This document shows positions 27,087 to 33,932 of a stretch of 33,932 nucleotides of DNA, piece after piece. A program made the translations under genes and the position numbers. Numbering within the stretch: position 1 is the first letter of the stretch; each line of letters begins with the position of its first letter. The notes below the pieces were generated by a model that worked only from the letters and a program-made list of their open reading frames with translations, searched no databases and was not told where the DNA came from. Source of the DNA: Paracoccaceae bacterium (lineage in GTDB: Bacteria; Pseudomonadota; Alphaproteobacteria; Rhodobacterales; Rhodobacteraceae); assembly GCA_013214665.1 (NCBI GenBank), contig JABSSA010000428.1, forward strand, positions 1 through 33,932. The letters run 5' to 3'.

Positions 27087-27866
27087 TTAAGCGCTTTTCA
27101 GCATCGGGCGCGGTTGGCGAGCCACCTGCCAATCCCGTACGGCAGCACCAAAGGCTTCGAACAATGGACGTGACACAGGATCGTTGGCTGCATTCCATTC
27201 GGGGTGCCATTGCACCGACAAAGTGAACCCTGGCGCGCCTTCAACATAGATCGCCTCTGGCGTGCCATCGGGCGCATGCCCGTCAATGACGATGCGCGAT
27301 CCGGGTTGCTTGATCCCCTGCCCGTGCAACGTGTTGGTCAGCACTTTGCGCGCACCCATCAGCTGGTGGAACACGCCGCCGTCTGAAAAGGTCACCTCAT
27401 GGCGCAAGGCAAACTTTTCTTCCAGTGTGCCGTCGGGGGGCATGCGGTGGTTGTCGCGCCCCGGCAAATCGCGGATCTCGGGATAGAGTGATCCCCCCAT
27501 CGCCACGTTCACCTCTTGAAAACCGCGGCAGACCCCAAGGAAAGGCTGCCCCCGTTCGACCAATGCACGAATAAGTGCGAGCGAGATTTCATCGCGGCCA
27601 TGATCAAAATCACCATGTGCGGCGGTTTCGGGTTCATCGTAATGTTCGGGATGCACATTGGCGCGGCCCCCGGTGAACAGGAACCCGTCGCAGCATTCCA
27701 TCAGATCATCCACATTAACGACCGACGGATCGCACGGGATCATCATCGGCACGGCCTCGGAGACCTGCCCCACGGCGTGCACATTGATCTCGCCCGCTGC
27801 GTGGACCACGTATTCATCATTGATCGTATGGCGGTTGGAAATGATGCCGATAACTGGACGTGCCAT
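27087..27866 (-). CDS. Class I glutamine amidotransferase-like hydrolase (PuuD / gamma-glutamyl-GABA hydrolase family)
   Basis: 259 residues from ATG 27866, with GAGGG 5 bases upstream; the track start is a TTG at 27878. The peptidase C26 signature has its nucleophile in FLGVCRGFQEVN (C113), with LFTGGRANVHP earlier and the His-Glu pair in VQWHPEW near the end. Family members cleave gamma-glutamyl amide bonds, for example gamma-glutamyl-GABA in putrescine breakdown. No other puu gene is adjacent, so polyamine degradation is a family-based inference. It is divergent from a SAM methyltransferase gene. Confidence 0.9.
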   Translation of the reverse strand: MARPVIGIISNRHTINDEYVVHAAGEINVHAVGQVSEAVPMMIPCDPSVVNVDDLMECCDGFLFTGGRANVHPEHYDEPETAAHGDFDHGRDEISLALIRALVERGQPFLGVCRGFQEVNVAMGGSLYPEIRDLPGRDNHRMPPDGTLEEKFALRHEVTFSDGGVFHQLMGARKVLTNTLHGQGIKQPGSRIVIDGHAPDGTPEAIYVEGAPGFTLSVQWHPEWNAANDPVSRPLFEAFGAAVRDWQVARQPRPMLKSA

Positions 27867-27881
27867 GCTTACCCTCAAATG

Positions 27882-27902
27882 GACCGTTTGGTCGTGTATA
27901 TA
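27882..27902 (-). promoter_or_regulatory. Candidate -10 and small inverted repeat of the PuuD-like gene
   Basis: On the minus strand TATATA (27902-27897) could serve as -10. GACC-GTTT-GGTC (27882-27893) would then lie at the start of the transcript, a possible operator. No good -35 is visible. Confidence 0.3.
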
Positions 27903-28004
27903 TGAGTTCGAAAATAACGAAAAGGCAGGCCGGTGCGCAGCCGCTTGTGCAATTCTGCAAATCCTACAGCCGCCCGTATTTGACTAAAAAAGAGGCAACC
28001 CTCG

Positions 28005-28622
28005 ATGTCTGACACCCAAACGGACGCCGCAATCCGCGTCTATGACGAACAGGCGGAGCAGTTTGCCAAGCGCAGGCGCGCGGATGGTGTGGAACATGGC
28101 TGGTTGCGCAGATTTCTGGATTTGTTGCCCGAAGAGCCCGCGGTGTTGGACGCAGGCTGTGGGACCGGCACGCCCGTGGCGGCCGCCCTGATCGCGCAGG
28201 GGTGCAAGGTGACGGGGATTGATGCGGCGGCGGGCATGTTGGAGCTGGCGCGCGCGGCTTTTCCAGAGGCTACATGGCTCCTGGGGGATTTTAGGGATTT
28301 GCCCGACACCGGAGATTTTGATGGGATCGTGGCCTGGCACAGCTTTTTTCATCTGGATGCGCCCGCGCAACGCCGCGCCCTGCCCGATTTGGCGCTTCGG
28401 GTGAAACCTGGTGGTGCGGTGTTGATGACCGTCGGCGACAGGCCTGGCCCAGTCTATGGGCAGGTCGCCGGGCATCCGGTGTTTCACGACAGTCTGGAAG
28501 AAACCGAGTATCGCGGGATCATGACGCAGGCGGGATTTGAAACCCTCGCTTTTCAGCGCAACGATCCGGACTGCGGCGGCGCAACCGTACTGTTGTGCCG
28601 CCGCATGGAAGGTTTGAGTTAA
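28005..28622 (+). CDS. Class I SAM-dependent methyltransferase
   Basis: 205 residues with motif I VLDAGCGTGTP (47-57), the acidic residue in VTGIDAAAGML after beta-2, and a motif IV region FDGIVAWHSFFHLD. The fold is that of a small-molecule methyltransferase, cytoplasmic, with no added domain. GAGG lies upstream of the ATG. Its stop codon is shared in the sequence TTAA with the stop of the convergent GlcG-family gene, leaving no room for a terminator. The substrate is not recognisable. Confidence 0.9.
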   Translation: MSDTQTDAAIRVYDEQAEQFAKRRRADGVEHGWLRRFLDLLPEEPAVLDAGCGTGTPVAAALIAQGCKVTGIDAAAGMLELARAAFPEATWLLGDFRDLPDTGDFDGIVAWHSFFHLDAPAQRRALPDLALRVKPGGAVLMTVGDRPGPVYGQVAGHPVFHDSLEETEYRGIMTQAGFETLAFQRNDPDCGGATVLLCRRMEGLS

Positions 28623-29044
28623 ATCTCAGCAGTCAGCCCGGCCGCGACGATCCCGGCCTCCGCGGCAGCGGCGTCATTGTCGGATGTGTCGCCTGTAACA
28701 CCCACCGCGCCGATCACAGCACCCTTGCGGTCGCGCACCAAAACACCGCCCGGCACTGGCACCACTTGACCGCCAAAGACGCCATTTACCGACGCCATGA
28801 AATAGGCCTGCTGTTCCGCGCGCGCCATTTGCGCCTTGCCAGCCATGCCCAGCATCACCGCACCGTAAGCCTTGCCTTGTGCGATGCCAAAACGGCCCGG
28901 GCTGGCACCGTCTTCGCGTTCAAACGCCAGAACGTGGCCGCCAGCATCCAGCACGATGACCGAGAGCGGTTTGAACCCTTGCGCTTTGCCGTGGTCGAGC
29001 GCTTTGCGGATGATGGTGCGGGATTTGCGGAGGCTGATGGTCAT
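28619..29044 (-). CDS. GlcG/HbpS-family (DUF336) protein
   Basis: 141 residues from ATG 29044 (AAGGA 6 bases upstream). The long track frame upstream covers the repeat element and is not coding. The GlcG/HbpS domain fills the protein: SVIVLDAGGHVLAFERED, the alanine-rich KAYGAVMLG region, PVPGGVLVRDRKGAVIGAVGVTG, and the DNDAAAAEAGI end. Members are small oligomeric proteins, some binding haem; GlcG itself has no settled role. It lies downstream of malate synthase G on the same strand. In E. coli glcG and glcB are also neighbours, which supports the assignment, though glcDEF is not in the window. Confidence 0.88.
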   Translation of the reverse strand: MTISLRKSRTIIRKALDHGKAQGFKPLSVIVLDAGGHVLAFEREDGASPGRFGIAQGKAYGAVMLGMAGKAQMARAEQQAYFMASVNGVFGGQVVPVPGGVLVRDRKGAVIGAVGVTGDTSDNDAAAAEAGIVAAGLTAEI

Positions 29045-29091
29045 GATTGGTCCTTTACGTGTTTTTGTGCGCCCTTGCGGCGCATGTGGAA

Positions 29092-29142
29092 GCGAGGGAC
29101 GCTGTCCCTCGCGCTCCCTGGAGTATTTGGCTCCAAAAGAAG
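29092..29142 (+). repeat. Hairpin/GAGTATTTT intergenic repeat, copy D
   Basis: Plus-strand reading: GCGAGGGAC-GCT-GTCCCTCGC, then GCTCCCTGGAGTATTT, then GGCTCCAAAAGAAG. It differs from copy C in 3 of 51 positions. It lies between two co-oriented minus-strand genes and points against them, unlike copies A-C. Confidence 0.85.
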
Positions 29143-29162
29143 GGGGCGGATGGGTGTCCGCC
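29141..29162 (-). terminator. Possible terminator after glcB
   Basis: Minus strand: GGCGGA-CACCCA-TCCGCC, then CCCTTCTTTT. The 6-bp GC stem begins 10 bases after the malate synthase stop. The T run is interrupted and belongs to the edge of repeat copy D, so termination may be partial and allow read-through to the GlcG-family gene. Confidence 0.5.
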
Positions 29163-29171
29163 CTCGTTTTG

Positions 29172-31286
29172 TCAGAGTGCCTTATGTTCGAGCCGGCGGG
29201 CGTGCAGCACTGGTTCCGTGTAGCCGGAAGGCTGCGTGCGGCCTTCAAGCACCAGATCACAGGCAGCTTGGAAGGCGGGCCCGTCAAAGCCTGGCGCCAT
29301 CGGTGTGTAGGCCGGGTCGTTTGCGTTTTGGCCATCCACCACGGCGGCCATTTTCTTAAGACCCGCGACGATCTGATCCTCGCTCAGCACGCCGTGGTGT
29401 AGCCAATTGGCCAAAGCCTGTGCCGAGATACGGCAGGTGGCGCGGTCTTCCATCAGGCCAATGTCGTTGATGTCGGGCACTTTGGAACAGCCCACACCCT
29501 GATCGACCCAGCGCACCACATAGCCCAGGATACCCTGGGCGTTGTTTTCCAGCTCGCGCGTGATCTCTTCGTCGGAGAAGTTGCGCCCGGTTGCCACGGG
29601 AATATCCAGCAATGTATCGAGCGACGCACGTGCGCCACCCGCTTTCAGCGCGGCCTGACGCGCCAGCACATCCACCTTGTGGTAATGCGTGGCGTGCAGC
29701 GTCGCAGCGGTGGGTGACGGCACCCAGGCACAATTGGCGCCGGATGTCGGGTGGCCGATCTTTTGGTCGAGCATATCGGCCATCCGGTCCGGCATTGCCC
29801 ACATGCCTTTGCCGATCTGCGCCTTGCCCTGCAGACCGCAGGCCAGACCGATATCGACATTACGATCCTCATAAGCCGCAATCCAGCCCGCGGCTTTCAT
29901 CTCGCCTTTCGGGATCATTGGACCTGCTTCCATCGAGGTGTGGATCTCGTCCCCTGTGCGGTCAAGGAAGCCGGTGTTGATAAAGGCGACGCGGTTTTTG
30001 GCGGCGCGGATGCATTCTTTGAGGTTCGCAGAGGTGCGGCGCTCTTCGTCCATGATGCCCAGTTTGACGGTGTATCGTGGCAGGCCCAGTGCGGCTTCGA
30101 CACGGGTGAAAATTTCGTCTGCGAAGGCCACTTCGGCAGGCCCGTGCATCTTGGGTTTCACCACATAGACCGAACCTTGCGTGGAATTGCGGCGCCCATC
30201 CGTTTTTTGCAGATCATGCATCGCGATCAACGTGGTGATCATTGCGTCCATCAGCCCTTCATGCACCTCGGCCCCGTCGCGGTCGCGGATGGCGGGATTG
30301 GTCATCAAATGCCCCACGTTGCGGATCAGCATGAGCGAGCGGCACCGCACCGTGAATTCCGTGCCATCTGGCGCGGTGTAGGTGCTGTCATCAAAAAGCG
30401 CGCGGGTGATGGTTTCACCGCCCTTTTCAAAAGTGTCTTCCAGATCGCCCTTCATCAGGCCCAGCCAATTGCCGTAGGCCAGTACCTTGTCGGCGGCATC
30501 GACGGCGGCAACGCTATCTTCGCAATCCATGATGGTCGACATCGCCGCCTCAAGGTTGACCGCAGCGATATGGGCCGGGTCATCCTTGCCGATGTCGTGA
30601 TCCTTGTTCACCAAGACCTCGATCTTGAGGCCATTGTTTTCGTAAAGATACCCCTGCCAGTCGCCAGTTTGCATGGAGCCAAGATACTGCGCTGGATCTT
30701 TGAGCGTGGCCGCAGCCACATCTGTGACCTCGGCCCACGTGCCCGAGGCCAGCGGCAGAGCCTGATCCAGAAACGCTTTGGACCAGGCGATTACGCGCGC
30801 GCCCCGCGCCGGATCGTAGCCTTTGCCGCTGGGCAAATCGCCCATCGCGTCGGTGCCATAAAGCGCATCGTAAAGGTTGCCCCACCGCGCATTGGCGGCG
30901 TTCAGTGCAAAGCGGGCATTGGTGATCGGTACAACCAGCTGCGGGCCGGGCACCTGCGCGATTTCAGCATCTACGCCTTCCGTCTCGATCGCGAACTCTT
31001 CGCCTTCCGGCACCAGATACCCGATCTCGGTCAGGAAGGCTTTGTAGGCTTCGGCGTCGTGCGGGCTGGCGGTGCGGTCGCGGTGCCAGGCGTCAATCTG
31101 GGCCTGAATGTCTTCGCGTTTTTGCAGAAAGGCGCGGTTTTTCGGGGTCAGGTCGTGGACGATGGCCGAAAACCCGGCCCAAAAGTCAGCGGTCGCAACC
31201 CCCGTGCCCGGCAAGGCGCGATCTTCGATAAAGGTTGCAAGCTCTTCTGCGACGTTCAAATCGGCGCGGGATACGAAATTGGTCAT
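29172..31286 (-). CDS. glcB: Malate synthase G
   Basis: 704 residues, close to the usual length of about 720 for the G isoform. Conserved regions include [16 protein letters not shown], the [15 protein letters not shown] segment, [41 protein letters not shown] and, near the C-terminus, the catalytic-Asp block [10 protein letters not shown]. It condenses glyoxylate with acetyl-CoA to malate in the cytoplasm. This supports growth on glycolate or C2 compounds, or closes the glyoxylate shunt. AAGGGG precedes the ATG, and an 18-bp palindrome lies 17 bases upstream of it. No isocitrate lyase or glycolate oxidase gene is in the window. Confidence 0.97.
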   Translation of the reverse strand: MTNFVSRADLNVAEELATFIEDRALPGTGVATADFWAGFSAIVHDLTPKNRAFLQKREDIQAQIDAWHRDRTASPHDAEAYKAFLTEIGYLVPEGEEFAIETEGVDAEIAQVPGPQLVVPITNARFALNAANARWGNLYDALYGTDAMGDLPSGKGYDPARGARVIAWSKAFLDQALPLASGTWAEVTDVAAATLKDPAQYLGSMQTGDWQGYLYENNGLKIEVLVNKDHDIGKDDPAHIAAVNLEAAMSTIMDCEDSVAAVDAADKVLAYGNWLGLMKGDLEDTFEKGGETITRALFDDSTYTAPDGTEFTVRCRSLMLIRNVGHLMTNPAIRDRDGAEVHEGLMDAMITTLIAMHDLQKTDGRRNSTQGSVYVVKPKMHGPAEVAFADEIFTRVEAALGLPRYTVKLGIMDEERRTSANLKECIRAAKNRVAFINTGFLDRTGDEIHTSMEAGPMIPKGEMKAAGWIAAYEDRNVDIGLACGLQGKAQIGKGMWAMPDRMADMLDQKIGHPTSGANCAWVPSPTAATLHATHYHKVDVLARQAALKAGGARASLDTLLDIPVATGRNFSDEEITRELENNAQGILGYVVRWVDQGVGCSKVPDINDIGLMEDRATCRISAQALANWLHHGVLSEDQIVAGLKKMAAVVDGQNANDPAYTPMAPGFDGPAFQAACDLVLEGRTQPSGYTEPVLHARRLEHKAL

Positions 31287-31302
31287 GGACGGGCCCCTTA
31301 GC

Positions 31303-31320
31303 AGTATGCAAGTGCATACT
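31303..31320. promoter_or_regulatory. 18-bp palindromic operator upstream of glcB
   Basis: AGTATGCA-AG-TGCATACT has perfect 8-bp arms around a 2-base centre, 17 bases upstream of the glcB ATG. It could overlap a CATACT-like -10. Size and symmetry fit a dimeric regulator. No regulator gene is adjacent. Confidence 0.75.
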
Positions 31321-31377
31321 TAGGGAGAAAGTTTCCGATCGTAAACACGTTTGGTAAGAAAAAATGACCAATAGTAG

Positions 31378-31530
31378 TTAGCCGCCGTTTTTTGCGGCGC
31401 GTTTACAGCGCTCAGAACAATATTTGACTGCTTCCCAATCGCGCGCCCATTTCTTCCGCCACGCAAAAGGACGCTGACAGACCGCACAGATTTTCTGGGG
31501 CAGATCCCCTTTGCGCCGCATCTTGGCCAT
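31378..31530 (-). CDS. DUF2256 Zn-ribbon protein, 50 residues (not in the ORF track)
   Basis: Found by translating the minus strand below the photolyase gene. It reads [20 protein letters not shown], then [20 protein letters not shown], then [10 protein letters not shown] and TAA. Four cysteines (C15, C18, C38, C42) form a CxxC...CxxxC zinc-ribbon arrangement, and the WRKKWARDW core is the hallmark of DUF2256. The protein is strongly basic. Its ATG shares one base with the photolyase stop (TGATG), so translation is coupled and the two are one transcript. The family function is unknown to me. The charge and zinc ribbon suggest nucleic-acid or protein contact with the photolyase, which is inference. 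Confidence 0.9.
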   Translation of the reverse strand: MAKMRRKGDLPQKICAVCQRPFAWRKKWARDWEAVKYCSERCKRAAKNGG

Positions 31531-33041
31531 CAGAAGTCAAAGCCTTTCTGGCGGGGGTCTTGCGCGGGTGTGGGGCGTTTGCGCCCGCGCGCGCGATCAT
31601 TGACGAAATGGCCCTGCGCATCCTTGCGGCTGGCGTGTTTTTCGATGACCCGCGCCGTTTCGGCCCCGCGATACACAGTTTTGCGCAGCGCATAGATACG
31701 GTCTTTGGCCAGGCGCGCGGCCTCTTTCTGGTCCACGATGGGTGGCGGATAGGCCAAGCGCCCGGCCCCATCCCACATCCACGGCGTTTGCAGCAGCGCG
31801 TCTGGCACATCAGCCAATTCGGGCAACCAGCGGCGGGTGAAGACGCCGTCGGGATCCTGATCCTGCCCCTGCTTGATCGGGTTATAGACGCGGATCGTGT
31901 TCATGCCCGTTGTGCCGGATTGCATCTGGGTTTGGGGCCAGTGAATGCCCGGTTCGAAATCGGTGAACTGGCGGGCCAGATGCCGGCCTGTGACGCGCCA
32001 ATCGAGCCAGAGGTGGTAGGAGGCAAACGACATCAGCATGGAGCGCATACGAAAGTTCATCCAGCCGGTCTGCGCCAGATAGCGCATACAAGCGTCAACA
32101 AAGGGATACCCGGTTTCACCCTGTTCCCATGCCTGCAAACGCGCGTGATCGGGCGTCGCGGGGCGCAGGTTTTCGTAGGCTGCATGCAGCGCGTGGTGTT
32201 CTAGTGCCGGTTCATCTTCGAGCTTTTGCATGAAGTGATCGCGCCAGGCGAGCCGGGCTTGAAAGCTCTTGAGCGCGCCGCCCCAGCCCGTGCGCGTCCC
32301 TTTGATCGCGCGCTGTCGATCCGCTGCTGTTTGTGAGGCCTCGCGCCCAGACAAAGTGCCAAAGGCCAGATGGGGGGAGAGGCGCGAACAGGCGCGTTCT
32401 CCGGTCAGGGGCGACGACATCTGCGCCCGGTACTTTTGCCCACGGATGTTCAGAAAGCTGTCGAGCAGCGTCTCGGCCTCTTGCCGCCCGCCGCGTTGGC
32501 GCGCGGGACAGTGATCGGGGCCTGCAAGCTGTGGCACAGGGTCAGAGGTAAGCGCAGGGCCAGTGATCCGCTCAGGCGCGGGCAATGGATCGGCGCGCAT
32601 GAAATGGTTGCGGCGCGTGGTCCAGTTTTTGCGGGATGGCAAGCGGCGGGTGATGCCGGAACAGATGTGTTCGTGCCAAGCGACACCCTGCCCGCGCGCC
32701 CAGGCTGCCACGGCCCGGTCGCGGGCGAAGGTCCAACCGCAGCCGGTTTCTTCGTGGCTGACAAGCGCGGTGGCGCCGGTGGCGCGGCGGATGTCCTCCA
32801 AAACATCAACCGCCTCGCCGACGCGCTGCACCAGGGGTGCCCCCCGTGCCGCGAGCGCCTCGGCCAACGACGCAACACTTTCGGCCACAAAGTCAAACTG
32901 GCGGCCTGACACATTGGGCAGCGCCCAATAGCCAGGCTCATATATATAGAGCGGCACCACAGCCCCTGCTTGCACCGCCGCGAAAAGCGCTGGGTGATCG
33001 TGGATCCGCAGATCCCGTTTGAACCAAACGATGGTCGTCAT
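31530..33041 (-). CDS. Cryptochrome/DNA photolyase-family flavoprotein
   Basis: 503 residues from ATG 33041 ([19 protein letters not shown]), the family N-terminus; ATG 33059 is an alternative, and neither has a clear ribosome site. The alpha/beta antenna domain occupies roughly the first 130 residues. The FAD-binding helical domain follows, with [23 protein letters not shown] and WLPELADVP. Against E. coli PhrB, recalled by eye, the usual WMHNR reads WMNFR and the Asn near flavin N5 appears as Pro. One electron-transfer Trp seems missing. It may therefore be an unusual photolyase or a cryptochrome. Its stop overlaps the DUF2256 gene. It is divergent from pepN. Confidence 0.88.
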   Translation of the reverse strand: MTTIVWFKRDLRIHDHPALFAAVQAGAVVPLYIYEPGYWALPNVSGRQFDFVAESVASLAEALAARGAPLVQRVGEAVDVLEDIRRATGATALVSHEETGCGWTFARDRAVAAWARGQGVAWHEHICSGITRRLPSRKNWTTRRNHFMRADPLPAPERITGPALTSDPVPQLAGPDHCPARQRGGRQEAETLLDSFLNIRGQKYRAQMSSPLTGERACSRLSPHLAFGTLSGREASQTAADRQRAIKGTRTGWGGALKSFQARLAWRDHFMQKLEDEPALEHHALHAAYENLRPATPDHARLQAWEQGETGYPFVDACMRYLAQTGWMNFRMRSMLMSFASYHLWLDWRVTGRHLARQFTDFEPGIHWPQTQMQSGTTGMNTIRVYNPIKQGQDQDPDGVFTRRWLPELADVPDALLQTPWMWDGAGRLAYPPPIVDQKEAARLAKDRIYALRKTVYRGAETARVIEKHASRKDAQGHFVNDRARGRKRPTPAQDPRQKGFDF

Positions 33042-33202
33042 CAGAGCGTATCTTGCCATTTGCACCGGGTGTGCAGCGCCCCGAAAAAGACGCCACCCAC
33101 AGGGATGTGTAGCGGCCTTTGCAAAAGACCAGCCCGATTGGCTTGCAGCCCTCTGATCTGAGAACTAGCTTCGCCACATTATTTCAGCACCTAGGGGCAT
33201 CC
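33042..33202. promoter_or_regulatory. Divergent region between photolyase and pepN genes
   Basis: 161 bases that must hold promoters for both directions. I see the pepN ribosome site (AGGGG) but no promoter hexamers or inverted repeats I would defend on either strand. Confidence 0.3.
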
Positions 33203-33932
33203 ATGACCGACGCGGCACCGACGACGATTTACCTCAAAGACTATGCGCCCTTTGGATACACGATTGATCAGGTCGATCTGACCTTTGATCTGGCTCCCTC
33301 TGCCACGCGGGTGCGCTCGCGGGTTCAATTTCGCCCCAACCCGGCCACAAGCGACCGGCGGTTCTTCCTGCATGGCGAAAAGCTCAAGCTCATTTCGGCC
33401 AAGATCGACGGTGAGGCGGTGAAGGTGCGCGAAGTTGAGGGCGGGATTGAATGCGATGCGCCTTCGATCCCGTTTGTCTGGGAAGCCGAGGTACAGATTG
33501 ATCCGGCCGCCAACACGGCGCTTGAGGGGCTTTATCTGTCGAACGGGATGTATTGCACTCAGTGTGAAGCCGAAGGGTTTCGCCGCATCACCTATTACCC
33601 GGACCGCCCCGACGTGATGGCCACGTTCAACGTGCGCGTGAACGGCCCGCATCCGGTGCTTTTGTCCAACGGCAACCCGATTGCGTCGGGGGATGGCTGG
33701 GCCGAATGGCATGATCCCTGGCCCAAGCCCGCCTACCTCTTTGCGCTGGTCGCAGGTGATCTGGTGGCACACAAAGACAGCTTTACCACAATCGAAGGCC
33801 GCCATGTGGATCTCGCCCTCTGGGTGCGCCCCGAGGATGCCGGAAAATGCGCCTTTGGGATGGAGGCGCTGAAGAAGTCCATGACGTGGGACGAAAACGT
33901 CTATGGCCGCGGCTATGATCTGGATGTGTTCA
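33203..33932 (+). CDS. pepN: Aminopeptidase N, 5' part (not in the ORF track)
   Basis: An open frame from ATG 33203 runs off the window with no stop, so the track omits it; 243 codons are visible. AGGGG lies 5 bases before the ATG. The translation begins MTDAAPTTIYLKDYAPFGYT and contains the M1-family PepN segments LYLSNGMYCTQCEAEGFRRI, TYYPDRPDVMATF, LLSNGNPI and KPAYLFALVAGDL. The following conserved region DENVYGRGYDLDVF ends the window. The zinc HEXXH site and C-terminal domains lie beyond it. The enzyme is a cytoplasmic metallo-aminopeptidase of about 850 residues in relatives. It is divergent from the photolyase gene across about 160 bases. Confidence 0.94.
   Translation, partial: MTDAAPTTIYLKDYAPFGYTIDQVDLTFDLAPSATRVRSRVQFRPNPATSDRRFFLHGEKLKLISAKIDGEAVKVREVEGGIECDAPSIPFVWEAEVQIDPAANTALEGLYLSNGMYCTQCEAEGFRRITYYPDRPDVMATFNVRVNGPHPVLLSNGNPIASGDGWAEWHDPWPKPAYLFALVAGDLVAHKDSFTTIEGRHVDLALWVRPEDAGKCAFGMEALKKSMTWDENVYGRGYDLDVF

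Noticed and set aside
6257-29142. Insertion sequence or MITE as the source of the GAGTATTTT repeats
   Set aside because: No transposase, terminal inverted repeats or target-site duplications are visible around any copy, so they are listed as intergenic repeats only.
28595-29359. 254-residue plus-strand ORF covering the GlcG-family gene and repeat copy D
   Set aside because: It is antisense to a well-supported GlcG-family gene and runs through the repeat hairpin. No domain is present.
29751-31301. 516-residue plus-strand ORF
   Set aside because: Antisense shadow of malate synthase G. It has no recognisable motif, and the opposite strand has a complete family match.

Overview
This is a GC-rich window of typical alphaproteobacterial chromosome, most likely from the Roseobacter group (Rhodobacterales). 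The assignment rests on gene content and protein style: a clpP-clpX pair, single-chain pntA with pntB, a DUF3422 protein, glcB next to a GlcG-family gene, and a photolyase coupled to a DUF2256 Zn-ribbon gene. A repeated intergenic element (GC-rich hairpin followed by GAGTATTTT...TCCAAAAGAAG) also fits what I remember of this group. No search was run. I see no tRNA, rRNA, CRISPR array, insertion sequence or prophage gene.

Region 1 (1-5.1 kb): the 3' end of waaA (Kdo transferase) overlaps a GT4 glycosyltransferase, an envelope/LPS pair. A hairpin-rich 370-bp intergenic stretch follows, then clpX and clpP on the minus strand. Divergent from clpP is a two-gene unit, an ArsR-type regulator overlapping an SRPBCC/AHSA1 protein. 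Its start codon lies inside a tandem inverted-repeat operator, and the transcript may be leaderless.

Region 2 (5.1-20.4 kb): an apparent uptake and catabolism locus for nitrogenous, peptide-like or N-substituted amino-acid compounds. It has a Tat-exported agmatine/peptidylarginine deiminase-family protein, two paralogous M20D amidohydrolases, a NAD-dependent epimerase divergent from a LysR regulator, an FAD-dependent DAO-type oxidoreductase, an ArgE-type deacylase, an SDR and a double-NBD ABC ATPase. The ATPase-SDR-ArgE genes overlap stop-to-start. Divergent from them are the matching solute-binding protein, which has its own strong terminator, and two permeases. The substrate cannot be read from the sequence.

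Region 3 (20.4-26.9 kb): a DUF3422 membrane protein, a PaaI-type thioesterase, pntB-pntA (proton-translocating transhydrogenase; pntA probably starts at TTG), a small isoprenylcysteine methyltransferase-like membrane protein, and a divergent SDR.

Region 4 (27-33.9 kb): a PuuD-like class I glutamine amidotransferase-fold hydrolase divergent from a SAM methyltransferase; the methyltransferase converges on a GlcG-family gene with the two stop codons sharing TTAA. Malate synthase G (glcB) lies upstream of the GlcG-family gene and has an 18-bp palindrome in its promoter region. Next is an unusual photolyase/cryptochrome gene overlapping a 50-codon DUF2256 gene that is absent from the ORF track. 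The window ends in the first 243 codons of pepN (aminopeptidase N), which is also absent from the track.

The most interesting leads are the ArsR tandem operator with leaderless start, the hairpin/GAGTATTTT repeat family (two copies 48/51 identical in inverted orientation), the photolyase-DUF2256 coupling with altered photolyase core residues, the glcB palindrome, and the unassigned ABC/deacylase/oxidase locus.
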